In this document: piece after piece, positions 56,790-64,000 of the stretch
Layout of the letters: each line of letters begins with the position of its first letter
Numbering within the stretch: position 1 is the stretch's first letter
Assembly: GCA_041399155.1 (NCBI GenBank)
Contig: JAWKTI010000001.1
Span: 1,364,001 to 1,428,000, forward strand
DNA length: 64,000 nucleotides
Source: Zavarzinella sp.
GTDB lineage: Bacteria; Planctomycetota; Planctomycetia; Gemmatales; Gemmataceae
Reading direction: 5' to 3'
The notes under the pieces: generated by a model
Databases searched by the model: none
What the model was told of the DNA's origin: nothing
What the model saw: the letters and a program-made list of their open reading frames with translations, nothing else
Made by a program: the position numbers and the translations under genes

Positions 56790-58532
56790 CTATTTTCTGC
56801 GAAGCGTTAAGGATTTGATTTCTAGTGTTTCGTTAGGTACGGAAACAGTCAGCACCGCTTCCTGGATGCCCTTATTCAGAGAAATCGTGCCAACTACATG
56901 TCGATACCAATTCAATTCGTAAACTTCGGTGCGTTTCACCCGGTCCGGGTGGTCGGCAAACTTACGGTCGGTGAACTTCAGATCTGCGGATTCCACTTTC
57001 GAAGTTGCCGTGGTTAATCGAAAAGTAGTCATCGGTTCTTTTGTCAACAAGTACTCCACCACGGCCTCGTATTCTCCCGCCTGAGTCACATCGATTTTCC
57101 AGGTAAGCGAGGCACCTTTTTCGCCCCAACCGATCGTCCAGGCGTTATTGGCATGGATGCCACTGAATCTGGCTCCACTTTGCAGTGCTGCTTGTGCGAC
57201 AGACATTTCCACAGCTGGTTCCTGATCATGCCCAATCTGGATCGGTGGGCGGGAAAACTCGACCGATTTGGAAACTTCCTGATGCCATTTGGTGAAGGCG
57301 TTAATTGTTGTGAGAAAATTTTCATTATCTGGTGAATACAAATTAGTCGTTTCTGCAGGGTCACGTGCCACATCGTAAACCTCCCATCCACGATTACCAT
57401 TAACGTAGTGGTATTGCTGGGTGCAAATCGCCCCACTGTTCTTTTTGGCTTTCCCGTAGGGGGTGTTCTGAATGTAAATTGAGCGGTCCCCCCAGCCATT
57501 CTCTTTTCCTTCAAGCAGTGGGATCAATGATTTACCATCCAATGCAGTTTCGTTTTTTACTTTCGACAGAGTAAGTTCTGCAATGGTGGGATAAAGGTCG
57601 ATGTGGGCAGCGAGCTTTTCAGATTTGTGTGGCTGCCACTTTTTGCCATACGAAATCAGGCAGGGCACTCGTGTGCCACCACGATAATACTGACCTTTTT
57701 GCCCACGCATATTTCCATTGAAGCGTTTACCGTTTGGGCCATTATCAGTGAGAAAAATAATTACTGTATTGTCCCGAAGTTCTTTTTTATCAAGATGTTG
57801 CAGCAATTTTCCAACGTTGTCATCGGTGTTGGCACACATACCGTAAATGCATGCAAGAGTGTCGTCCAATCCCAGCTTTTTGTAATGGTCGAAATATGCG
57901 GCAGGACATTGAAACGGTGAGTGGGGTGTATTGTACGAAACATAACAAAACCAGGGCTTCACCTGCTTGTCGATAAACCCGATCGCTTGATCTGTGAGAT
58001 AATCGGAAATAAAGCCTGGTGATTTCACCCAGGTGCTGTTCTGTTTCAAACGAGTGTCGAAATAATTGTTCCAGTGGCCTAAATTGAAGCCTAAAGAATG
58101 CGTAAACCCTTGCCCGTTAGGAGTATAGGGGAAATTCTCACCATTGTGCCATTTACCGAACATGGCAGTAGCGTAACCTGCTTTTTGCAGCACCTCGGCG
58201 ATGGTGATTTCCTCCGCTCTCATCGTTTCTTCACCTTTAGACACCCCCCAGGTGCCTGTTCGCAGGGAATACCGACCCGTCAGCAAAGATGCCCGGGTGG
58301 GTGCACAAAGCGGGCTTACATGGAAACGATCAAATACCACGCTTTCTTTCGCAAGCTGATCAATAACCGGAGTCTTCAGAACCTGATTACCAGTGAAAGA
58401 AAAGTCGCCATAGCCTTGATCGTCTGTGATGATCAAAAGAACATTGGGGCGTTTTTCTTCGCCAAAGGTGGTGAGTCCGGCAATCAGGAACAGGCACCAA
58501 ATGGCACAAAGTTGTGTGAAAATCTTCATCAT
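56790..58532 (-). CDS. Secreted sulfatase with C-terminal beta domain
   Basis: 580 residues from ATG 58532 (or 58529), 2 bp after the previous sulfatase stop. Signal peptide MMKIFTQLCAIWCLFLIAGL. Metal-binding VLLIITDDQGYGDF and the formylglycine motif LCAPTRASLLTGR (C76, canonical CxPxR) are intact; further active-site parts are FGKWHNG and FLTDNGPNGKR. After about residue 450 a beta-rich domain (FSGIHANNAWTIGWGEKGAS, GEYEAVVEYLL) may bind carbohydrate. Probably desulfates glycans in the periplasm or outside. Last of three coupled sulfatases; no maturase gene is in the window. Confidence 0.92.
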   Translation of the reverse strand: MMKIFTQLCAIWCLFLIAGLTTFGEEKRPNVLLIITDDQGYGDFSFTGNQVLKTPVIDQLAKESVVFDRFHVSPLCAPTRASLLTGRYSLRTGTWGVSKGEETMRAEEITIAEVLQKAGYATAMFGKWHNGENFPYTPNGQGFTHSLGFNLGHWNNYFDTRLKQNSTWVKSPGFISDYLTDQAIGFIDKQVKPWFCYVSYNTPHSPFQCPAAYFDHYKKLGLDDTLACIYGMCANTDDNVGKLLQHLDKKELRDNTVIIFLTDNGPNGKRFNGNMRGQKGQYYRGGTRVPCLISYGKKWQPHKSEKLAAHIDLYPTIAELTLSKVKNETALDGKSLIPLLEGKENGWGDRSIYIQNTPYGKAKKNSGAICTQQYHYVNGNRGWEVYDVARDPAETTNLYSPDNENFLTTINAFTKWHQEVSKSVEFSRPPIQIGHDQEPAVEMSVAQAALQSGARFSGIHANNAWTIGWGEKGASLTWKIDVTQAGEYEAVVEYLLTKEPMTTFRLTTATSKVESADLKFTDRKFADHPDRVKRTEVYELNWYRHVVGTISLNKGIQEAVLTVSVPNETLEIKSLTLRRK

Positions 58533-58534
58533 TG

Positions 58535-59848
58535 TTATTTCCCATCCCACCAAGCGTTTAATTCCTTCATCAACTCTTCACATTTGACAGGATTTTCATT
58601 TGCCAGATTCTTTGTTTCATCAGCATCTTTGGATAGATCGTAGAGCTCCAGTACGCCTGTGGGTACCAGTACTTTGTTGGGAACAATCAGTTTCCAATTG
58701 CCATGGATTACCCACCGATATTGAAGGTTTGCAGCAGGATTGTGGATATCAACCGCATTATGTTCAAAAATTTCACCAAAAGTCGAAGTTCTGCTTCGGC
58801 GCGAATTTTCATCCAGCAGATTGATTCCTGGCAGGTTTTTGGGTGGGGTTTGCCCGAGTGCGTGCAGCAACGTGGGAAAAAGATCGACGGAATTGGCGAG
58901 AGTATCTGATTCACCGGGAGTCACTTTGCCCGGCCATCGAATCATGATGGGAGTGCGTGTGCCACCATCGTACTGGGAGCGTTTTGATTTGGGTGCATAC
59001 GCAGCACGGTTTTCATCCTGAATCCAGCCATTGTCGTGCAGATAAACGATAATCGTATTTTTGCTAACTCCTTTTTCATCAAGCACTTGCAGCATTTCGC
59101 CTATTGTTTCATCGAACCATTCGCACATCGCGTAATACTTGGCTACATGGATCGATTTATGCTTGTTGCGGTATTTAGCCAACAATCGTTCTGGTGGATT
59201 ATGGGGAGTGTGTGGCATCATCGGTGCATACCACACGTAAAAGGGGGTTTTGGCTTGAATCGAGGCATCAATGAATTTTTTGACTGGCTCAATTCCTTCG
59301 CGACCAATTTTCAGGCCCACATCCCCGTGTCTGCCACCTTTTGCAGGATCGCCATGGGTCATTCCTTCGGAAAATCCACCGCACCTACAGGCGTTTGCTT
59401 CCCACCATTTGCCAGCCTGGTAACTGGAAAAACCTTGTTTACCCAAGAGTTTTGGCAGAGTATCTGCTTTTTCCATGTAGGCCGCCATTTCTTCCCGCAT
59501 TTTCAGGTAAACCGGGTTTTTCATCGCTGGTCCCTGACCCACTCCCTTGGGTAGTGGGGGGTCATTGGAAGTTATTTTGTGTTGGTGGGGGTATTGCCCG
59601 GTAATCATTGTTGCGAGTGATGCACGACATAAACTGGTCGGCACATAACCCCGTTTGAACAACAGACTCTCTTTTGCCAGACGGTCCAGATGCGGTGTTG
59701 AGACGACTTTACTCCCCATAAATCCATAATCTTTCCAGCCTTGATCATCCCCAATCAACATCACAATATTCGGGGGTGGGTCTGCTGCAAAAGTGCTGAC
59801 AGAAAAACTGACCCACAAAAATGAACAAGCTATGAATATTCTAATCAT
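58535..59848 (-). CDS. Secreted sulfatase-family protein with atypical active-site motif
   Basis: 437 residues. Signal peptide MIRIFIACSFLWVSFSVSTFA. NIVMLIGDDQGWKDYGF gives the metal ligands. The usual CxPSR is replaced by TSLCRASLATMITGQYP (T71-S72-L73-C74-R75), so the cysteine sits next to Arg rather than at the formylglycine position. Other elements remain: GKWWEANA, YLHDNGWIQDE and YDGGTRTPIMIRWPG. It may be catalytically different, or a phosphodiesterase/phosphonate-type alkaline phosphatase relative. Its ATG overlaps the upstream sulfatase stop by 4 bp, and it is followed 2 bp later by the third sulfatase. Confidence 0.87.
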   Translation of the reverse strand: MIRIFIACSFLWVSFSVSTFAADPPPNIVMLIGDDQGWKDYGFMGSKVVSTPHLDRLAKESLLFKRGYVPTSLCRASLATMITGQYPHQHKITSNDPPLPKGVGQGPAMKNPVYLKMREEMAAYMEKADTLPKLLGKQGFSSYQAGKWWEANACRCGGFSEGMTHGDPAKGGRHGDVGLKIGREGIEPVKKFIDASIQAKTPFYVWYAPMMPHTPHNPPERLLAKYRNKHKSIHVAKYYAMCEWFDETIGEMLQVLDEKGVSKNTIIVYLHDNGWIQDENRAAYAPKSKRSQYDGGTRTPIMIRWPGKVTPGESDTLANSVDLFPTLLHALGQTPPKNLPGINLLDENSRRSRTSTFGEIFEHNAVDIHNPAANLQYRWVIHGNWKLIVPNKVLVPTGVLELYDLSKDADETKNLANENPVKCEELMKELNAWWDGK

Positions 59849-61248
59849 CGTTTGATTTCCTTGTTAAGTAGTGCTTGCATCTTGGCAACAATGTCCTGAT
59901 GTTTCTTATCATTTGCAAGATTTGTCAGCTCACCAGGATCATTTGTGTAATCGTACAACTGTTTCCCTAATGTGCCGTTTGGTCCCCACTCGGTATAGCG
60001 ATATTGTTCTGTGCGAATACTGTAACCACGAACCTGTTTTTGTTTTGCGTTACCTCGTACCACCTGAGTAAGTGCGGGACGATCCCAGTTTGATACAGGA
60101 TCTTCTAATAGTTTTTTCATACTTTTCCCATCCAGATCAATCGGTGCTGGAATGCCCACCAGATCTGCCAGTGTGGGGTGGAGATCGGTCAATTCTACCG
60201 TTCGGCCACACTGGTGCTGTGCGGGCTTCATCCGAGGATCGTAAACGATCATCGGTACGCGGGCACTATTTTCGAAAAGACTTTGTTTTTGCCACAAGCC
60301 GTGTTCGCCCAGGTGATAACCATGGTCACTAATGAAAACAACGATCGTTTTTTCATGAATTTTTAATCTTTCAAGCGAATCGAGCACCCGGCCCACCTGA
60401 GCATCCATAAACGTGGTTGAGGCGTAATACGCCTGAAGGCATTCTTTTCGCATTGGATCGGTTAGTTTGTCCTGTTCTTTCTTGTAGCTCTGAAATGCAA
60501 AAGTCGGTGCACTATCGCGGTGATTTTCAGGCACCATTGGCAGAGTTATTTTGTCTAATCGATACAAATCAAAATATGCCTTTGGTGCCACAAATGGTGT
60601 ATGCGGTCGATAGAAACCACAGGCAATAAAAAATGGCTCCCCAGCTTTCTGTTCAAGAAGCCTGATCGTTTCTTTGGCACCAATCGCATCGGTTTGTTCA
60701 TCGTCTTTGCCATCAGCAGCCAGCCAACTGAGACTCCCACCAAATTTACCAGGGGTTAAAGAGAATATTTTGTCTTCATCATCACGATCACGCCCTCGTG
60801 GATTAACGACTTTTTCCCACGATTCGGGGTCATCCAAGCCGTCCGTGCCAATTTGTAACGGTACCCCATAGTGGTAAAGTTTGCCTACTCTGGCAACAAA
60901 ATAGCCCGCTTTCCGAAAAGTCTGGGGTAAAGTAACCGCATCGGGCTTATTTTTACGAAATTGTACTGCGTTATCATAAACACGGATTGTATCAGGGCGA
61001 TATCCGGTCAAAAAAGACGCACGACTTGGATTACACAGCGGATACTGACAGTAAGCCCGCTCAAATTTAACCCCGCGTGCCGCCAATTTATCGATGTTAG
61101 GCGTTTTGATTAATGGATGCCCATAACAACCGATGGCATTGCACAGGTCATCGCTGACAATGAATAGAACATTCATTTTTTCTGCGCTGGTACTAGAAGC
61201 AATGAAAAAATGAAAGCAAAATAATATCCCGAATCTGCGAAACATCAC
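59845..61248 (-). CDS. Secreted sulfatase, iduronate-2-sulfatase-like
   Basis: 467 residues. Signal peptide MMFRRFGILFCFHFFIASSTSA, then MNVLFIVSDDLCNAIGCYGH. The formylglycine motif is LCNPSRASFLTGYRPDT (C72, canonical). CGFYRPHTPFVAPKAYFD, FISDHGYHLGEHGLWQK and ENSARVPMIVYDPR match the iduronate-2-sulfatase subgroup. First gene of the three-sulfatase operon. Likely acts on a sulfated polysaccharide; the substrate is not determinable from sequence. Confidence 0.92.
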   Translation of the reverse strand: MMFRRFGILFCFHFFIASSTSAEKMNVLFIVSDDLCNAIGCYGHPLIKTPNIDKLAARGVKFERAYCQYPLCNPSRASFLTGYRPDTIRVYDNAVQFRKNKPDAVTLPQTFRKAGYFVARVGKLYHYGVPLQIGTDGLDDPESWEKVVNPRGRDRDDEDKIFSLTPGKFGGSLSWLAADGKDDEQTDAIGAKETIRLLEQKAGEPFFIACGFYRPHTPFVAPKAYFDLYRLDKITLPMVPENHRDSAPTFAFQSYKKEQDKLTDPMRKECLQAYYASTTFMDAQVGRVLDSLERLKIHEKTIVVFISDHGYHLGEHGLWQKQSLFENSARVPMIVYDPRMKPAQHQCGRTVELTDLHPTLADLVGIPAPIDLDGKSMKKLLEDPVSNWDRPALTQVVRGNAKQKQVRGYSIRTEQYRYTEWGPNGTLGKQLYDYTNDPGELTNLANDKKHQDIVAKMQALLNKEIKR

Positions 61249-61423
61249 TCACCTCGACTGGAAGAGTAGTGCGAAGTTATAACGAAATGACAATTCCCAC
61301 GATAATCCGTGCAAAACAACTAGTGTAAGGTAACAAAAAATGAATCAAAAATGAAAAGAAATCTTCGAAATTCCCCAGCAGATTCAGTCGAAATTACTGG
61401 GGGAGAAGAGAATTCAACGGCTT

Positions 61424-64000
61424 CTATCGATCGGATTTGAGCAGCGCCTTCAGTTCTTCGGTAGGCTTGTATTGCAATTCAGCGCGGATGCGATCAATAA
61501 TTGCACGCTGGTTTTCTTCAGAAACCTGCTGTGTGAATGCAGATAACAAGGAATTTCGCTGACCAAATGTACTTGCAGCAAGTACATCTTTGGCAAATTG
61601 ATCCGGTGTTTTCAGCGTTTCGCCCACTCGACAGGCAACAAAATACCGAGATTTCGGCAGGTCAGACAATACTTTGGTGGACCCAAGCGGTTGTTTACGT
61701 AAATCCAGTAAGGAGTCGGCGAAATCAGAACTTGGAAAACGTACTTTTTCACGGTCGATTTCTGGATTTTTAGTGCTTTGAGTAGCCGGATCGTATGCTT
61801 GTAAAGCCAGGTTGTCCAATTCAAGAATCGTGTGCGATTTCTCGAATTCTTTCAAAGCTCTCATGGCACCAGAAGGATCTTTCGCAATTGTTGCAGCCTG
61901 AGTAGCAACCTCTTTGGAGAGTTGTGCGGCCGCATCATCAGCTAACTTACGAGCCTTCTCGAATTTCCAGGCAGTAAGCACTCTTTTGCTCATCTCTCCA
62001 TTCGTTAAGTCATCCGCATTTTTCAACGTGTTATAGATTTTTGGTGCGATTTCTTCGATTGACCAGGCAAAATAGAACGGCGTGGTTCCTGTTGCCGTCG
62101 TGGGGAACCTCCTGGGAATATACAACTGCTGAACGCTGCCACTGGTTCCAACAGCAGGTACCTCGGTATACATTGCAGAGATGATGTCATTGCTGCCATC
62201 GGGTTGCCTATTGGCAACTTCAAACAGCTTGCTCAAAGCAGGATCATCAATCGCTTCGTATTGATCTTTCGGTTCAGTCATTAAGGTAGATGTCAGGTTG
62301 CGCTCGTTTAGCCATTTGACAACAAATGCGGTGATGGCCTGTTTCTTCTCTGCTAATTTTGCCGCTTCCAGTTTGGTGCCATTGATGCCGGCGGCCAGAA
62401 CAGCCATTTCCCGCTCAAAAGCTTCCAGGTCCTGTCGAATGAGATTCGTCTTTTGCTCTTCAACCAGATTTTTTTTCAGCATCTGTGCATAAAATGCAGG
62501 TGGCAATGGCTTCGGGTTTAAACTTTCCGAAGTGGCCATTGCGTAGAAGGGCAAGGGGGAAACGGGCGCTAATACCCATTGCAAGCCGTATGCCGCACGC
62601 ATTCTGGTGTCTAACTGAAATGCAGAAGTTCGCGCAAGTGATGCTGCAGTAATTACTTGCGTCAAACTATTTGTGCCACTCAGGCCCGCAGTCAGCGACA
62701 TGATTGGCAGGGGATCATACACCACAGAATCACGTGGGCTGAATGTCCAATAGAGATCCTGAAATAACGGCAAAGATTGTGCTTGTTCAATCTCTGCATA
62801 AGCGGTCATCAATGCAAGCTCATCACCCAATGGTGCCTGAGCTAAAGTTAGTGCTGCCACGGGTGGAGTAAAACCAAAACCCGTTCCACAAGCAAATGCA
62901 CCTTGAATCATTTCAGCATGCTTCAGCAATGCATGTGCTTTGGCAAAATCACGCTTCGAATGATCAACACGGGTGTATTCCAATGCCAGTTTTTTGCCAT
63001 CCTTAAAGCCTGGTGTGGCAGATTCAGGTGTAGAAATATCACTTCGGTATTTTTTGAAAAAATCTTCCAGTTGTCGAGCAGTTGGAAGTTCATCAACTTT
63101 GGCAACATAATCTTTGACAGCAACTTCAAACAGCATGAAATCATGACTGGAACATTGGTCACGATAATATTCGAAAAACTTACCCGGTGTAGCATAACTG
63201 GGCAAATCGCTGGCTACTTGACTTCTGCCCGCACTCGCGAACATGCTGTTCGTTTCCAGATTTCCGATCACACTGGCGAGCACTGCCCGCACCCGAAACT
63301 CATTGCCTATCGCTTCCAGAATCATTTCTGTGTTCAATTCAGGAAGTCTGGTTTTCAAGCGATCTTTAATCTTTGATTCGATCTCACCATAATCCGCTGC
63401 TGTCAACAAATCTTTGCCGCCGATCGCATCATTGATTAGGGTCCTTGTTGCCTGCTTTGAATAACGGATCCCTAACTGGTCTGCTTTTTGCAAGGCAAGA
63501 AGAAAATCAACGTTCCCTTGGTTATCCACGTTGCTGAATGTTTCAAAATACCGAATTCCCCGACCCTCTCCGATGCGAGAATCATGCACCATCATCTTTT
63601 CTACTTTGTCGACCATTTGGGCAGCAGGAGACTTGGGATCCAGGGTAAATTTCAACTGGAGGACTTTAATAAAGTCACTTCGCAAACTAACTGCTTGCTG
63701 GTCGAAAGTGAGATAAGCATATCGTTGAAAACTTTGGGAAGCTGCAACATTTTTTCTTGAATTTGCCTTGAGTTCAACATAATTTGCAATCGCTGCACGA
63801 ATGTTTTCAGGAATGCTTGAACCATCTGAAAACTTTCCCGAAGTTAATTTTCTCAAGATGTCGCCAGCCTGATTCACTGCTGCAGCGTCCAAAGCAGACA
63901 GCATGAACTGGTCCGCGACTTGTCGTTCCAAAGAAAGTTTATCCAAATCTTCAGAATAAATTTTTCCACCCTGGTGTTCAGCCAGTAATTTGGAATTGGC
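61424..64000 (-). CDS. Large SurA/PpiD-like protein, N-terminus outside window
   Basis: The frame is open through base 64000, so the beginning is missing; 858 residues are visible. The first part (HQGGKIYSEDLDKLSLERQVADQF) resembles the stretch after the membrane anchor in SurA/PpiD-type folding factors, and the whole is long and helical with FEYYRDQ and TARQLEDFFKKYRSDI. A parvulin domain with its conserved motifs could not be pinpointed. The C-terminal VLAASTFGQRNSLLSAFTQQVS is unassigned. A periplasmic folding role is a tentative inference. 175 bp separate it from the sulfatase operon. Confidence 0.5.
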   Translation of the reverse strand, partial: ANSKLLAEHQGGKIYSEDLDKLSLERQVADQFMLSALDAAAVNQAGDILRKLTSGKFSDGSSIPENIRAAIANYVELKANSRKNVAASQSFQRYAYLTFDQQAVSLRSDFIKVLQLKFTLDPKSPAAQMVDKVEKMMVHDSRIGEGRGIRYFETFSNVDNQGNVDFLLALQKADQLGIRYSKQATRTLINDAIGGKDLLTAADYGEIESKIKDRLKTRLPELNTEMILEAIGNEFRVRAVLASVIGNLETNSMFASAGRSQVASDLPSYATPGKFFEYYRDQCSSHDFMLFEVAVKDYVAKVDELPTARQLEDFFKKYRSDISTPESATPGFKDGKKLALEYTRVDHSKRDFAKAHALLKHAEMIQGAFACGTGFGFTPPVAALTLAQAPLGDELALMTAYAEIEQAQSLPLFQDLYWTFSPRDSVVYDPLPIMSLTAGLSGTNSLTQVITAASLARTSAFQLDTRMRAAYGLQWVLAPVSPLPFYAMATSESLNPKPLPPAFYAQMLKKNLVEEQKTNLIRQDLEAFEREMAVLAAGINGTKLEAAKLAEKKQAITAFVVKWLNERNLTSTLMTEPKDQYEAIDDPALSKLFEVANRQPDGSNDIISAMYTEVPAVGTSGSVQQLYIPRRFPTTATGTTPFYFAWSIEEIAPKIYNTLKNADDLTNGEMSKRVLTAWKFEKARKLADDAAAQLSKEVATQAATIAKDPSGAMRALKEFEKSHTILELDNLALQAYDPATQSTKNPEIDREKVRFPSSDFADSLLDLRKQPLGSTKVLSDLPKSRYFVACRVGETLKTPDQFAKDVLAASTFGQRNSLLSAFTQQVSEENQRAIIDRIRAELQYKPTEELKALLKSDR

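Noticed and set aside
1..64000. CRISPR arrays, insertion sequences, integrases, rRNA operons
   Set aside because: No regularly spaced repeats, transposase or integrase motifs, or rRNA-like sequence were seen on reading the window.

Overview
The window reads as chromosomal DNA of a planctomycete (Planctomycetota, most likely a Gemmatales relative). The basis is the combination of three clustered secreted sulfatases, two PQQ-type beta-propeller proteins starting near DW.x.W.G, an N-terminal LEYLEERTV export-type motif on a beta-helix protein, several Gfo/Idh/MocA proteins, Ser/Thr kinases with planctomycete-style C-termini, and a double-length UvrA. Base composition is moderate to AT-leaning. 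Genes are densely packed on both strands with many 4-bp or tail-to-tail overlaps. The assignment is inferred from gene content only; no rRNA or tRNA gene was seen.

Layout: 1-1861 is the 3' part of a membrane pyrophosphatase. 1886-6884 (minus) is a translationally coupled polysaccharide locus (GT2, an oxidoreductase-epimerase fusion, GT4, PHP protein) divergent from a flippase (7060-8376). truB follows. 9359-12289 is a tight plus-strand cluster: zinc-ribbon peptide, REC-GAF regulator, cytosolic subtilase and an FMN-binding oxidase-like protein. 12307-16556 (minus) holds an oxidoreductase behind a giant FtsX-type permease. 16630-21753 contains small secreted, membrane and HAD proteins, a beta-propeller, ffh and an ArsR-type regulator. 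21914-27073 is an apparent operon of a kinase/tubulin-like fusion, a WSLFAP membrane protein and an HTTM protein. A lone rplC follows, and then a minus-strand purA-uppS-cdsA-amidohydrolase operon (32258-27886).

32.3-35.5 kb is an AT-richer accessory stretch with a CSLREA/beta-helix surface protein whose 5' end carries a 12-C tract. 35488-37501 is a murB / FtsQ-like / hypothetical operon. 37598-40648 holds an aminotransferase, an SGNH hydrolase, a DUF481 porin-like protein and a 47-residue lipoprotein. 40881-47721 is a tandem-duplicated, fused UvrA broken by a 2-nt deletion. The divergent MFS gene (47851-49605) is interrupted by an in-frame TAA. Then come ahcY with a good terminator, a Cys-pair peptide, rsmE, a second Ser/Thr kinase, a beta-propeller and three coupled sulfatases. 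A long SurA/PpiD-like protein runs off the right edge.

Most notable for follow-up: the kinase-tubulin-like/HTTM operon, the double UvrA with its lesion and its internally repeated C-terminal extension, the homopolymeric C tract flanked by two out-of-phase starts, the oxidoreductase-epimerase fusion, the regulator-subtilase cluster and the sulfatase with no cysteine at the formylglycine position.
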